Numbered from the stretch's first letter, positions 34,989 to 44,231 are shown. The stretch: DNA of 64,000 bases from Nitrospirota bacterium (GCA_040752355.1 JBFMHE010000003.1:62001-126000), one strand, 5' to 3'. Translations and numbers: made by a program. Notes: generated from the letters alone by a model not told the origin.

Positions 34989-36875
34989 TTGTGCGGCATT
35001 GTTGGTATTGTAAATTTTCGTAACGAAGTGGTTGACCCTTCGGTGGTCGGAGCCTCAGCGAATATGCTTGTTAAACGCGGGCCCGACGGCTTTGGTGTAT
35101 GGGCCCGCGGAAATGCCGGGTTGGGACATAGACGGTTATCTATCCTCGATGTAACGTCTACGGGGGCGCAACCAATGACCTCTGAGGATGGACGATTTGT
35201 TATTACCTACAATGGTGAAATATACAACTTCAGGGAACTTCGTAAGGAGATAGGAGCCAATATAAAAAGCTGGCGTGGTACCAGTGACACTGAGGTAGCT
35301 CTTGCGGCATACACGCTCTGGGGTCCTGATTGTGTTAAGCTATTTCATGGGATGTTTGCTTTTGCAATTTGGGATAGGAAAGAGGAAGTCCTTTTTGCTG
35401 CCCGTGATCGCATGGGCGTAAAGCCGTTCTATTATCTCTCCTCAGACGAATGCTTTGCATTTGCATCACGGCCACGAGCTCTGTTCGGACTGCATGCGGG
35501 GATTACGCGAGAGCTCGATATAACGGCCCTCCGCCTTTACTTGGAAAGTGGGTACATCCCTGCCCCTTACTCAATCTATCGTGCTATCAAAAAACTACCT
35601 CCTTCCTCGTATATGCTAGTCAGTAAAAAGGAAGCACGTCTTCAACGGTACTGGGATTTCCGCTCTATCGAGCCTGAGCTCTCCTGGTCAGAGCGAAGCG
35701 AGGCGGAGTTGCTGGACGAGCTTGATCACATTGTCTCGCGTAACGTGCATTCACGGATGGTCAGTGACGTGCCGTTAGGTGCATTTCTTTCAGGGGGGAT
35801 TGACAGCTCGCTCGTGGTTGCGCTTATGGCTAAGCACTCGCCGCGACCCGTTAAAACATTTACTATCGGCTTTCCTGATAAGATTTACGATGAAAGTGGA
35901 TATGCTGAGGCGGTGGCGCGCCATCTGGGAACGGAACACTATTGTGAATACTTACAAGTGGATGACCTTTTAAAGCTTGTGCCTACATTTTGTGAGGAGT
36001 TCGACGAGCCTTTTTTTGATTACTCGGCATTCCCTACAATGGCGGTATCCCGGCTGGCACGAGAGCACGTTGCCGTGAGTTTATCTGGAGATGGTGGCGA
36101 TGAACTCTTCGGTGGATATCACTACTATCAGATCATACAAAAGCTCCATCCTCTTTTTCGCCTTCCTGCAGCAAGCAGGAAGTTTTTGGCAGGACTTGCT
36201 GGTATGCTTCCCCAACATCAATTTAGGTTGCTCTCGGGAGCCTTACGACAACCTAGTATCCTTGCAGCATTTGCTTTTTCCAGGAGCATTGCTAAGGACT
36301 TCCCGACGTTGCTGCTTCCAGAAGCCCTTGAGGGAACAACAACTATTTATGAGCTTTTCGGGAAGGCCTCTGCATCGCTTCCTTCTGGCTTGCACCCGAG
36401 CGAGCAGTGCATGAGACTCGATGCGATATACACGCTGCCTGACGACTACCTCCAAAAGGTTGATGTGGCAAGTATGACGTTTTCACTGGAATCGAGGGAG
36501 CCTTTGTTGGATCAGGACCTTGTTGAGTGGGCAATGAAACTGCCTCTATCATGGAAAACAAGAGGACACACTAATAAGTATCTATTGCGAAAACTAGCAT
36601 ATCGGTATATACCAGCTAAGCTTCTTGATCGTCCCAAGCAGGGATTTAGTGTACCGATTGACAAATGGTTAAGGGGGGCAATGAAGGATTGGGCGATGGA
36701 GTGTATCTGCGATCCATCGCTTTTTAGAAAGGTCCCCCTGAGTCAGCCTAAAGTGCTTGAGTTGTTTGAATTGCACTGCAATGGCGCGAGGAATGCACAT
36801 CCTCTATTGTGGGCTGTCCTTATGCTCTTAAAGTTCATTTCAATATCTGAAGGTAGTAGAGCGGATAATTCATGA
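34989..36875 (+). CDS. Asparagine synthetase-like amidotransferase 4 (AsnB family, TTG start)
   Basis: A 628-residue class II glutamine amidotransferase. The start must be the TTG at 34989 because the essential Cys2 follows at once (M-CGIVGIVNF). GHRRLSILD, YNGEIYN and SDTEV complete the glutaminase. The PP-loop is SGGIDSS at about 268, with GDGGDELFGGY downstream. It is closer to ordinary AsnB than the three copies at 7-16 kb. GAGAGG lies about 11 nt upstream. A 158-nt gap before it may hold a promoter, but I see no clear one. It could make asparagine or amidate a sugar acid. Confidence 0.88.
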   Translation: MCGIVGIVNFRNEVVDPSVVGASANMLVKRGPDGFGVWARGNAGLGHRRLSILDVTSTGAQPMTSEDGRFVITYNGEIYNFRELRKEIGANIKSWRGTSDTEVALAAYTLWGPDCVKLFHGMFAFAIWDRKEEVLFAARDRMGVKPFYYLSSDECFAFASRPRALFGLHAGITRELDITALRLYLESGYIPAPYSIYRAIKKLPPSSYMLVSKKEARLQRYWDFRSIEPELSWSERSEAELLDELDHIVSRNVHSRMVSDVPLGAFLSGGIDSSLVVALMAKHSPRPVKTFTIGFPDKIYDESGYAEAVARHLGTEHYCEYLQVDDLLKLVPTFCEEFDEPFFDYSAFPTMAVSRLAREHVAVSLSGDGGDELFGGYHYYQIIQKLHPLFRLPAASRKFLAGLAGMLPQHQFRLLSGALRQPSILAAFAFSRSIAKDFPTLLLPEALEGTTTIYELFGKASASLPSGLHPSEQCMRLDAIYTLPDDYLQKVDVASMTFSLESREPLLDQDLVEWAMKLPLSWKTRGHTNKYLLRKLAYRYIPAKLLDRPKQGFSVPIDKWLRGAMKDWAMECICDPSLFRKVPLSQPKVLELFELHCNGARNAHPLLWAVLMLLKFISISEGSRADNS

Positions 36876-37999
36876 AGGTTGTTATCAATGCTCTCTCTGC
36901 TCGACTCGGTGGAGGGCAGACCTACCTGAGCAATCTGTTAAGGTTCTTACCTATTGATGACAGAGATGAAATACTGATCTTTGCAACTCCCTCTCTTAAG
37001 CTGCCTGCGGAGCGTGCCAATATCAAAAGAGTCAGTACGAGCTGGCCAGTTGAAAATCCGTTTTCTCGTACGATCTGGGAAAGTGTATACTTGCCGAAAC
37101 TGCTGCTCGAACTTAAAGCCGATGTTTTATTCTGTCCCGGAGGAGTCGTAAACAGTCGTCCCACAACAAGGTGCAAAATCGTAACAATGTTTCGCAATAT
37201 GATTCCTTTCGATTTATCCCAAAGGAAAAGATACCCGCTCGGGTATATGAGAGTGCGCAATTGGATTCTGCAGCGCTCCATGCTACAGAGCATGAAGAGA
37301 GCTGATCTGGTAATTTTTATTTCTAAATTTGCAAGGAAAGTAATTGAAGAGCATGCTCCTGGGTGTATTAAAAAGGCTGTTATTATTCCGCATGGTATCA
37401 ATTCAGAATTCAGAGTTGATGATAATTGCCCTTTGCCGAGGCCATCGTGGCTACCTAAAGAGGATTATTTCTTGTACGTCTCCACACTGGACTTCTACAA
37501 AGCACAGCTTGAGGTTGTCCGAGGCTATGCAAAACTTAAGCAGCATCGTAAAATCAGGGAGAAGCTTATTCTGGCAGGATCAGAGAACCCTCTCTATGGA
37601 AGAAAGGTGAGGAATGAAATTGCACAATTGGGCTTACAAAATGATGTTCTGATTACGGGAGCTATTCCTTACAATGAGCTTCCAAGTGTATACCAACATG
37701 CTTTTATAAATATTTTCGCATCTGAATCGGAGAACTGCCCCAATATTTTATTAGAAGCGCTTGCTGCTCGCCGCCCTCTCATCGTTTCGAATCGACCGCC
37801 CATGCCGGAGTTTGGAGGAGAGGCAGTGCTTTACTTTGATCCCACCTCATTCAATGATCTAGCTCATAAGCTTGCCTTTGTGCTCGATAATCCGGCGTGC
37901 ATCAATGAGCTTTCGTTTAAGGCTGAGAAACGTGCTCTCCTCTATGATTGGAACATAACAGCACAATGTACGTGGGATGCCATCAAGGGAGTTGCATAA
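36872..37999 (+). CDS. Glycosyltransferase family 4
   Basis: A 375-residue GT-B transferase. N-terminal ALSARLGGGQTYLSNL is the typical glycine-rich start. The C-terminal FASESENCPNILLEAL block carries the acidic E-x7-E-type motif, and FYLYVS-like strands (YFLYVSTLDFYK) open the donor domain. It shares ATGA with the asparagine synthetase stop, so it is translationally coupled. Sugar specificity is not visible. Confidence 0.87.
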   Translation: MKVVINALSARLGGGQTYLSNLLRFLPIDDRDEILIFATPSLKLPAERANIKRVSTSWPVENPFSRTIWESVYLPKLLLELKADVLFCPGGVVNSRPTTRCKIVTMFRNMIPFDLSQRKRYPLGYMRVRNWILQRSMLQSMKRADLVIFISKFARKVIEEHAPGCIKKAVIIPHGINSEFRVDDNCPLPRPSWLPKEDYFLYVSTLDFYKAQLEVVRGYAKLKQHRKIREKLILAGSENPLYGRKVRNEIAQLGLQNDVLITGAIPYNELPSVYQHAFINIFASESENCPNILLEALAARRPLIVSNRPPMPEFGGEAVLYFDPTSFNDLAHKLAFVLDNPACINELSFKAEKRALLYDWNITAQCTWDAIKGVA

Positions 38000-38018
38000 G
38001 CAAGGAAAAATCTGCTAA

Positions 38019-39260
38019 ATGAGAATTCTAATTGTAACGCAATACTTCTGGCCGGAAAGCTTTAGAATTAACGATTTGGCACTAGGCTTAGAGGAAAGGG
38101 GGTATAAGGTAACGGTTTTGACAGGTAAACCCAATTACCCAAGCGGGTCTTTCTTCCCTGGGTATAGCTTTTTCAAAAGAAATAAAGAGGAATACGAAGG
38201 CATCAAGATACTACGGGTACCGCTTGTTTCGAGAGGCAACGGAGGAAAGCTTCGTCTAATGTTAAACTACGTATCGTTTGTACTTTCTGCTATGCTACTT
38301 GCGCCATTCCGCTGCCGTGATTCCTATGATATTATATTTGTCTATGAACCCTCACCGATTACGGTAGGGTTGCCTGCGCTCCTACTAAAGGCGATCAAAG
38401 GAACCCCGATAATGTTCTGGGTCCAGGACCTCTGGCCCGAAAGCCTTTCTGCGACAAATGCCATTCGGTCTCAAAGGGTTATAAAAATTATCGAACAACT
38501 TGTCCGCTTTATCTACCGCGGGTGTGACCGAATTCTGATACAATCAAAAGCTTTTTTTGAATCTATTGTAAAACTTGGTGCTGAACGGGATCGAATTCTA
38601 TATTTTCCCAACAGCGCTGAGGAACTCTACCGACCAGTAGTTGTCGAGGAGGATGCCCCCGAACTTATGAAAATGCCGCAAGGATTTCGGGTTATGTTCG
38701 CAGGTAATATCGGGACTGCACAGGATTTTCCCACAATTATTGCAGCTGCCGAGCTGTTAAAGGAGTATAAGGATATCCACTGGATAATTCTGGGCAACGG
38801 ACGGATGTACTCGTGGGTTAATGAGATGGTTAAAGCACGAAAACTTACTGATACCGTTCATCTCCTCGGTTGGCATCCGGTTGAGTCTATGCCGCGCTAC
38901 TTTTCCATTGCCGATGCCATGCTAGTGACGCTCAAAAGAGAGGTGATTTTCTCGCTGACAATACCCTCAAAATTACAGTCATATCTTGCATGCAGTAAGC
39001 CAGTGATCGCAGCACTTGAAGGAGAAGGGGCAAGAGTGATCACTGAGGCAGGAGCTGGCCTTACAGTACCGCCGGAAGATCCCAAGGCGCTCTCGCAGGC
39101 AGTACTTGACATGTATCGTATGTCTTATGAAGAACTAATGACAATGGGAGCAAGCGGGCGACAATACTATGAAAAGCATTTTGAGCGTGCAATGCTGCTT
39201 GATCGACTAGTGGAATGCATGCAAGCGTTGAGGAAGGAACCATATCCATGCGAACCTTAA
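38019..39260 (+). CDS. wbuB: WbuB-like L-N-acetylfucosamine/quinovosamine transferase
   Basis: A 413-residue family-4 glycosyltransferase. The start (ILIVTQYFWPESFRINDLA), LTGKPNYPSG, PIMFWVQDLWPESLSAT and SKLQSYLACSKPVIAALEGEG match the WbuB/WcaI group. In E. coli loci WbuB follows fnlABC or qnlABC and adds an L-FucNAc or L-QuiNAc residue. Here three genes for the same type of L-sugar follow directly, which supports the name. The next gene starts 13 nt inside its end. Confidence 0.82.
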   Translation: MRILIVTQYFWPESFRINDLALGLEERGYKVTVLTGKPNYPSGSFFPGYSFFKRNKEEYEGIKILRVPLVSRGNGGKLRLMLNYVSFVLSAMLLAPFRCRDSYDIIFVYEPSPITVGLPALLLKAIKGTPIMFWVQDLWPESLSATNAIRSQRVIKIIEQLVRFIYRGCDRILIQSKAFFESIVKLGAERDRILYFPNSAEELYRPVVVEEDAPELMKMPQGFRVMFAGNIGTAQDFPTIIAAAELLKEYKDIHWIILGNGRMYSWVNEMVKARKLTDTVHLLGWHPVESMPRYFSIADAMLVTLKREVIFSLTIPSKLQSYLACSKPVIAALEGEGARVITEAGAGLTVPPEDPKALSQAVLDMYRMSYEELMTMGASGRQYYEKHFERAMLLDRLVECMQALRKEPYPCEP

Positions 39261-40114
39261 TTTTAGGCGGTGATGGCATGCTGGGACACCAGCTTTTTAG
39301 TCATGTTCGCATTCGGCATGATGTTCGAGTTACCTTGCGGCAGGAGTTGGGAACCTATCAGAGGTTCAAACTTTTTACTGAGGACCATACGTATGCAGGA
39401 GTCGATGTGCGAAATATGGATCGACTTATGGAGGTAGTTGGTGATTTCCATCCTGAAGTTATCGTCAATGCAGTTGGTATTGTAAAGCAGCGAGAAGAAG
39501 CTAAAGAGTATCTCCCTAGCATTGAGATAAATTCTCTCCTGCCGCATAGACTTGCTATGCTCTGCAAGGCCATCGGGGCACGGCTGCTTCATGTGAGTAC
39601 TGATTGTGTTTACTCGGGTAAAAGAGGAAATTATAAGGAAGGTGATCTCGCTGACACAGAAGATTTGTATGGGAAAAGCAAATGGTTAGGCGAAGTGAGT
39701 GGCACAAATTGTATAACGCTCAGAACATCGATAATCGGCAGAGAGCTCTCTCGTAAAGCAGGCTTGTTTGAATGGTTTCTTGCCCAGCAAGGCTTAGTGA
39801 AAGGGTATAGAAATGCCATTTTTTCCGGCTTTACGACAATTGAGCTGAGTCGCATAATTGAGAAAATAATGGTTGAGCATCCCGAAGCGTCGGGAATCTA
39901 TCATGTCTCGAGCGAACCGATTAGCAAGTTCGATCTCTTAGTACTGATTAAAAAGGCGTTGAAGCTTTCTGTTGAAATAGCCCCCCAGGACGAATTTAAA
40001 TGTGATCGCAGTTTGGATTCCACCAAATTTCGTAGTGAATTCATGTATTCTCCTCCCTCATGGGAGGACATGATTTATGAGTTAGCCACTGTTTACAAAG
40101 GAGTTTCATTATGA
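39248..40114 (+). CDS. RmlD-like 4-keto-sugar reductase (L-rhamnosamine/QnlB type)
   Basis: A 288-residue SDR related to dTDP-4-dehydrorhamnose reductase. The NAD(P) loop is ILGGDGMLGHQLF, VSTDCVYSG and YGKSKWLGE give Thr/Tyr-x3-Lys. The start at 39248 follows GGAAGGAA; a longer frame from 39215 runs into wbuB. In the UDP-L-FucNAc pathway the reductase (CapF/FnlB) is longer, with a C-terminal cupin. The single-domain RmlD-like form here is the version reported for UDP-L-RhaNAc/UDP-L-QuiNAc synthesis (QnlB, WbvR), so the L-quinovosamine branch is favoured. It shares ATGA with the next gene. Confidence 0.75.
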   Translation: MRTLILGGDGMLGHQLFSHVRIRHDVRVTLRQELGTYQRFKLFTEDHTYAGVDVRNMDRLMEVVGDFHPEVIVNAVGIVKQREEAKEYLPSIEINSLLPHRLAMLCKAIGARLLHVSTDCVYSGKRGNYKEGDLADTEDLYGKSKWLGEVSGTNCITLRTSIIGRELSRKAGLFEWFLAQQGLVKGYRNAIFSGFTTIELSRIIEKIMVEHPEASGIYHVSSEPISKFDLLVLIKKALKLSVEIAPQDEFKCDRSLDSTKFRSEFMYSPPSWEDMIYELATVYKGVSL

Positions 40115-41178
40115 TACTAGAAGACAAAACCATCTTAGTTACCGGTGGTACTGGGTCAATGGGTCAGATCTTTGTCCGCAGGGCATTAACAGGAGAGTTG
40201 GGCACCCCCCGAAAAATAATTGTGCTCTCAAGAGATGAGGCGAAACAGCATGAAATGCGAATGTCATACCTTCATAAGCTGGTAGCTACCGATGAGGTAA
40301 TCTATCGCAACTTCATGAATGTCCTTGAGTTCCGCATCGGGGATGTGCGCAACTATGCTGATATCTGCGCTGCCATAAAGGATGCTGATATTGTGGTAAA
40401 CGCGGCTGCGCTCAAACAGGTGCCAACGTGTGAGTATTTTCCTAGCCAGGCGGTTTTAACCAACTGCATGGGAGCGATCAACATAACACGCGCCATAGAG
40501 GAGAATGATTATCCTGTTACTACCGTCATCGCTATAAGTACCGATAAAGCATGCAAGCCGGTAAATGTTATGGGCATGACGAAATCTCTCCAGGAAAGAA
40601 TTTTTACAGCAGCAAACATTTTGAACAAGAAAACACGTTTTATATGCGTGAGATATGGTAATGTACTTGCATCGCGGGGATCGGTAATTCCCCTATTCCA
40701 TGAGCAAATAAAGAGCGGCGGACCGGTAACGGTTACGGTTCCTGAAATGACCAGATTCCTCTTAAGTCTTGATCAGGCAGTGGATACGGTGTTTGCGGCG
40801 TTGCGAGAGGCAAAAAGAGGGGAAACGTACGTGCCCAATGCTCCGGCAGCGGCCGTGCTTAATATAGCTAAAGCGCTCATCGGCAATCGTGGTATTGAAG
40901 TCAGAATTACCGGAATTCGACCGGGGGAGAAAATGCATGAGATCATGGTGTCTGAAGAAGAGGCTAATCACTGTGTCAAGCGCGGTGATTACTATGCTAT
41001 CAAGCCGATGCTTCCAGAACTGAGAGAGAGCGACGACCAGGAGCCGAATGTGTTAACTAAGGAGTTTAGCTCTGCGGATACCGTTCTCGACTTCGAGGGT
41101 ACGGTCGGGTTATTGAAAAAACACTATTTGATGCCGGAGGATTCCAGCCCCTCTCAAGGCAGAGAATTGTTAAGATAG
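40111..41178 (+). CDS. wbjB: UDP-GlcNAc 4,6-dehydratase/5-epimerase (CapE/WbjB/FnlA family)
   Basis: A 355-residue SDR that starts the UDP-L-hexosamine branch from UDP-GlcNAc. NAD loop ILVTGGTGSMGQIFVRRAL, VNAAALKQVPTCEYFP with the altered catalytic Met-Lys-type region (STDKACKPVNVMGMTK), RYGNVLASRGSV, and GIRPGEKMHEIMVSEEE near the C-terminus are typical of CapE/FnlA. It lies between the reductase and 2-epimerase genes in the usual pathway set. Confidence 0.87.
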   Translation: MILEDKTILVTGGTGSMGQIFVRRALTGELGTPRKIIVLSRDEAKQHEMRMSYLHKLVATDEVIYRNFMNVLEFRIGDVRNYADICAAIKDADIVVNAAALKQVPTCEYFPSQAVLTNCMGAINITRAIEENDYPVTTVIAISTDKACKPVNVMGMTKSLQERIFTAANILNKKTRFICVRYGNVLASRGSVIPLFHEQIKSGGPVTVTVPEMTRFLLSLDQAVDTVFAALREAKRGETYVPNAPAAAVLNIAKALIGNRGIEVRITGIRPGEKMHEIMVSEEEANHCVKRGDYYAIKPMLPELRESDDQEPNVLTKEFSSADTVLDFEGTVGLLKKHYLMPEDSSPSQGRELLR

Positions 41179-41224
41179 TGGTGGAGCTACTCATAAAGAA
41201 TTGAATAAGGGAGAAACTCTTTAA

Positions 41225-42346
41225 ATGAAGCTTATAACGTTATTGGGCACTCGTCCCGAGATCATAAAATTATCCATGGTGATACGTGAGATGGACTGTC
41301 ATGCGAATCACATACTGATCCATACAGGGCAGAACTATGATTACGAGCTTAATGAGATATTCTTCAAACAGTTAGAGCTCAGGAAGCCAGATTATTTTCT
41401 GAATGTTGCTGCAGAAACTATTGCACAAACTATAGGGAATGTGATCGCAAAGTCAGATGATGTTATGGAGAAGGAACAGCCGGATGCGCTTCTTCTCCTT
41501 GGCGATACGAACAGTTGTTTGGCAGCAATAGCGGCAAAGAGAAGGAAAATCCCCATCTTTCATATGGAGGCGGGGAACCGATGTTTTGACCAGCGAGTGC
41601 CTGAGGAAATAAATCGGAAAATTGTAGATCACATAAGCGATATCAATATGACCTATACGGAGCACGCACGACGCTACCTCCTTGCTGAAGGGATACGACC
41701 TGAGACGGTTATTAAAACCGGTTCACCGATGAAAGAGGTGCTCACGTATCATATGCCCAAGATACTCGAATCAGATATCCTGAGCCATCTCCAGGTGGAG
41801 CCCGGAGCATATTTCGTCGTAAGCGTTCATCGTGAAGAGAATGTGGATAATCAGGCGAACTTCAATGAGCTTATGGGATCCCTGCAAGCGATTGCTCAGA
41901 AATATCAAAAGCCCATTATTGTCTCAACGCATCCCCGCACGAGGAAGAAGCTCGAGCACATGGGGATGCTCGAGCTGGATACACGTATTCGTTTTTTCAA
42001 ACCGATGGGATTTCTTGACTATATAAAGCTCCAGATGAACGCTTTTTGTACTGTTTCAGACAGCGGTACGATCACCGAAGAAGCTTCGATCCTCAACTTT
42101 CCGGCCGTAATGATTCGCCAAGCACATGAACGACCCGAGGGCATGGATGAAGGTGTTCTCATTATGTGCGGCCTTAAGCCGGAGAGCGTCATAGAAGCAA
42201 TAAGAATTGTGACTGCTCAGCATTTGATGACCGGACGTGCGTTCACTATGGTACGGGATTACGACACCGAATGTGTTTCTAAAAAAGTTTTACGCATTAT
42301 TATGAGCTATACTGACTATATCAACCGCACGGTGTGGTTTAGGTAA
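41225..42346 (+). CDS. UDP-N-acetylhexosamine 2-epimerase (WecB/FnlC-like)
   Basis: A 373-residue non-hydrolysing UDP-GlcNAc 2-epimerase family enzyme. Visible blocks are LLGTRPEIIKLS, HTGQNYDYEL, LLLGDTNSCLAA, HMEAGNRCFD, SVHREENVDN and SDSGTITEEASIL. In L-hexosamine pathways this enzyme (CapG/WbjD/FnlC/QnlC) inverts C2 of the reduced UDP-sugar as the last step. Directly following wbjB supports that role over ManNAc formation. Ribosome site GGGAGAAA before the ATG. Confidence 0.87.
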   Translation: MKLITLLGTRPEIIKLSMVIREMDCHANHILIHTGQNYDYELNEIFFKQLELRKPDYFLNVAAETIAQTIGNVIAKSDDVMEKEQPDALLLLGDTNSCLAAIAAKRRKIPIFHMEAGNRCFDQRVPEEINRKIVDHISDINMTYTEHARRYLLAEGIRPETVIKTGSPMKEVLTYHMPKILESDILSHLQVEPGAYFVVSVHREENVDNQANFNELMGSLQAIAQKYQKPIIVSTHPRTRKKLEHMGMLELDTRIRFFKPMGFLDYIKLQMNAFCTVSDSGTITEEASILNFPAVMIRQAHERPEGMDEGVLIMCGLKPESVIEAIRIVTAQHLMTGRAFTMVRDYDTECVSKKVLRIIMSYTDYINRTVWFR

Positions 42347-42365
42347 ATCCTTTGGTGCTGATGCT

Positions 42366-43340
42366 GTGTCTACACTTCTGATAACGGGAGCAACGGGCTT
42401 TATAGGTGAGGCACTTTGCAAGAGAGTGACCGCTGAGGGAGCACGGGTACGAGCGACTATTCGTACCGGATTACAAAAGGAGCGGGTTCTTGGAGGCATT
42501 GGTGCTCTCCATATAGAATCAATCGGCCCTGATACTGACTGGACGCATGCTCTTGACAAGGTAGATGTAATTGTTCATCTCGCCGCACGCGTCCATGTGA
42601 TGCAAGAGAAGGCCGAGGATTCTCTTCAGGAGTACAGGAGAGTTAATGTAGAGGGTACGCAGCAGCTTGCCCGAGCAGCGATAAACGCTGGGGTCAAACG
42701 CTTCGTCTATATAAGCTCAGTGAAGGTAAATGGAGAACATACGAACGATATTCCTTTTACGGAAAGAGATAAACCGAATCCCCAGGACCCCTATTCTATC
42801 TCGAAGCTTGAAGCCGAACAATCGCTTCGCGCAATAGCACAGAAAGCCGGGCTTGAGGTTGTGATACTCAGACCTCCTCTTGTTTACGGTCCAGGCGTCA
42901 GAGCCAACTTTCTGCAGCTAATGAAATTAGTCTACTCTGGTGTTCCTCTCCCTCTTGGCGGCATCGGAAATGCAAGGAGCCTAATCTATCTAGGTAATCT
43001 GGTTGATGCAATAATGAATTGTATCCAGCATCCCGGAGCGGCCAACAAAACCTTTTTAGTGAGCGACGGAGAGGATTTGTCCACGCCGGAGTTGATCAGG
43101 CGGTTGGCGTCAGCTTTGAATAAACCCGCCCGCCTTGTGCCTGTCCCTCCCTCGCTGCTGCGGTTAGCCGGAGCCGTCACGCGTAAGTCCGCTGAGGTGG
43201 AACGGTTGACGGGCTCTTTAGTGATCGATAGCTCGAAAATCCGCCGCGAATTGAACTGGACGCCTCCGTTCACCGTAGACGAGGGGTTGAAGCGTACGGC
43301 AGAATGGTACGTAGAAGCTAAAAGGAAGGTGGGAGCTTGA
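42366..43340 (+). CDS. WbpV-like UDP-4-keto-6-deoxy-HexNAc reductase
   Basis: A 324-residue SDR with NAD(P) loop LLITGATGFIGEAL, VHLAARVHVM, YISSVKVNGE and catalytic Tyr-x3-Lys in DPYSISKLEAE. The LAARVHVM and SVKVNGE blocks typify the WbpV/WbpK/WreQ group that reduces UDP-4-keto-6-deoxy-GlcNAc to UDP-D-QuiNAc or UDP-D-FucNAc. The substrate would come from the WbpM-type dehydratase at 45521, and the phosphoglycosyl transferase at 44919 would load the product on the carrier. Two toxin-antitoxin modules now separate it from those partners. The start is GTG. Confidence 0.82.
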   Translation: MSTLLITGATGFIGEALCKRVTAEGARVRATIRTGLQKERVLGGIGALHIESIGPDTDWTHALDKVDVIVHLAARVHVMQEKAEDSLQEYRRVNVEGTQQLARAAINAGVKRFVYISSVKVNGEHTNDIPFTERDKPNPQDPYSISKLEAEQSLRAIAQKAGLEVVILRPPLVYGPGVRANFLQLMKLVYSGVPLPLGGIGNARSLIYLGNLVDAIMNCIQHPGAANKTFLVSDGEDLSTPELIRRLASALNKPARLVPVPPSLLRLAGAVTRKSAEVERLTGSLVIDSSKIRRELNWTPPFTVDEGLKRTAEWYVEAKRKVGA

Positions 43341-43354
43341 CGGACGGCTCATAA

Positions 43355-43364
43355 TGTAGCTACA
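43355..43364. promoter_or_regulatory. Perfect 10-nt palindrome upstream of toxin-antitoxin module 1
   Basis: TGTAGCTACA, 26 nt before the antitoxin ATG. Phd/YefM antitoxins repress their own operon by binding short palindromes near the promoter, so this is a candidate operator. Confidence 0.4.
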
Positions 43365-43390
43365 ATAGCCATATAGCCTGGAGGTGACCT

Positions 43391-43675
43391 ATGACCGTAG
43401 TCGGCGTGCGTGATTTGAAAAATAAATTGACTCAATATCTCGACATGGTAAAAAAAGGCGGGCAGGTGATTGTCACCGACCGAGGGAAGCCCATTGCGAT
43501 TATTCATGACCTTACCGGCATTGAAGTAAATGCCGGGCAGGATGAAATTCTTGCTTCACTTGCCTCAACCGGCAAGGTTCGCCTTCCTGTCAGAACCGGT
43601 AGCGTTAAGAGGTTCGATGGTGTCTCGATTAAAGGCAAAAGTATCACCGATACTATTCTAGAAGATCGCAGATGA
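43391..43675 (+). CDS. Phd/YefM-family antitoxin
   Basis: A 94-residue protein. The N-terminal VGVRDLKNKLTQYLDMV and VIVTDRGKPIAIIH blocks are the Phd/YefM DNA-binding fold; the disordered, basic C-terminus would wrap the toxin. GGAGG lies 6-7 nt before the ATG. Its stop overlaps the PIN toxin start (ATGA), the usual antitoxin-first, coupled arrangement. It is a type II antitoxin. Confidence 0.87.
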   Translation: MTVVGVRDLKNKLTQYLDMVKKGGQVIVTDRGKPIAIIHDLTGIEVNAGQDEILASLASTGKVRLPVRTGSVKRFDGVSIKGKSITDTILEDRR

Positions 43676-44100
43676 TCTATTTCGATACAAGCGCTCTCGC
43701 CAAAAAGTATCTTAAGAAAGAGAAGGGGCGGAGTAAGGTCCTTGAACTGCTCGAATCGAACCCGCAGCGCCTTGTATCGTCGGCCTTGACGCAACTCGAG
43801 GTCGTATCAGCTCTTACCAGAAGACAAAAGGATATCGCCGGTTTCGAGAAGGCTATCGAGGCGTTTAGCGATGATTGGGAAACCTTTGTTATATGGTCTA
43901 TCGACAGCGATATTATCGATGATGCAATCGGTCTGGTCGAACGTTACAGGCTCAAGGCCGCAGACGCAATCCATCTTGCGACAGCACGAAATGTGCGGCG
44001 CCACACAAAGGACCAGCTTCTTGTGGTGAGCAGTGACCATGAGCTTCTGGCAGCGGCGAAGCAGGAGGGATTGCTTGTTATGGACCCTGAGGCCGCTTGA
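43672..44100 (+). CDS. vapC: PIN-domain (VapC-type) toxin 1
   Basis: A 142-residue PIN ribonuclease. MIYFDTSALAKKYL supplies the first catalytic Asp, LTQLEVVSAL the Glu, and KAADAIHLATA the later acidic pair; VVSSDHELLAAA completes the fold. The size and motifs fit VapC toxins that cleave RNA, often tRNA. It is coupled to the Phd-like antitoxin. All metal-binding acids appear present, so it is probably functional. Confidence 0.88.
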   Translation: MIYFDTSALAKKYLKKEKGRSKVLELLESNPQRLVSSALTQLEVVSALTRRQKDIAGFEKAIEAFSDDWETFVIWSIDSDIIDDAIGLVERYRLKAADAIHLATARNVRRHTKDQLLVVSSDHELLAAAKQEGLLVMDPEAA

Positions 44101-44173
44101 ATCCTCATCTCTCAACTTCTTAACTGCCATGTTCCCAAGCTCTCAGGTTCTTAACTGCTGTGCAATGAGAGGT

Positions 44174-44219
44174 TTGACTTCTAAAATGGTAATACTTAGA
44201 ATATAGGTAATACCATTTT
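44174..44219 (+). promoter_or_regulatory. Sigma70-type promoter overlapping a palindromic operator of module 2
   Basis: TTGACT (44174-44179), 17 nt, TAGAAT (44197-44202) is a strong sigma70-like promoter. It overlaps an inverted repeat AAAATGGTAATAC (44183-44195) and its complement at 44207-44219, matching at 12 of 13 positions. GGTAATAC also occurs in both arms as a direct repeat. The antitoxin ATG follows at 44232, with GGAGG between. An autorepressing AbrB-type antitoxin/toxin complex binding here would block the -10 box. Confidence 0.7.
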
Positions 44220-44231
44220 GGAGGTAAGAGA

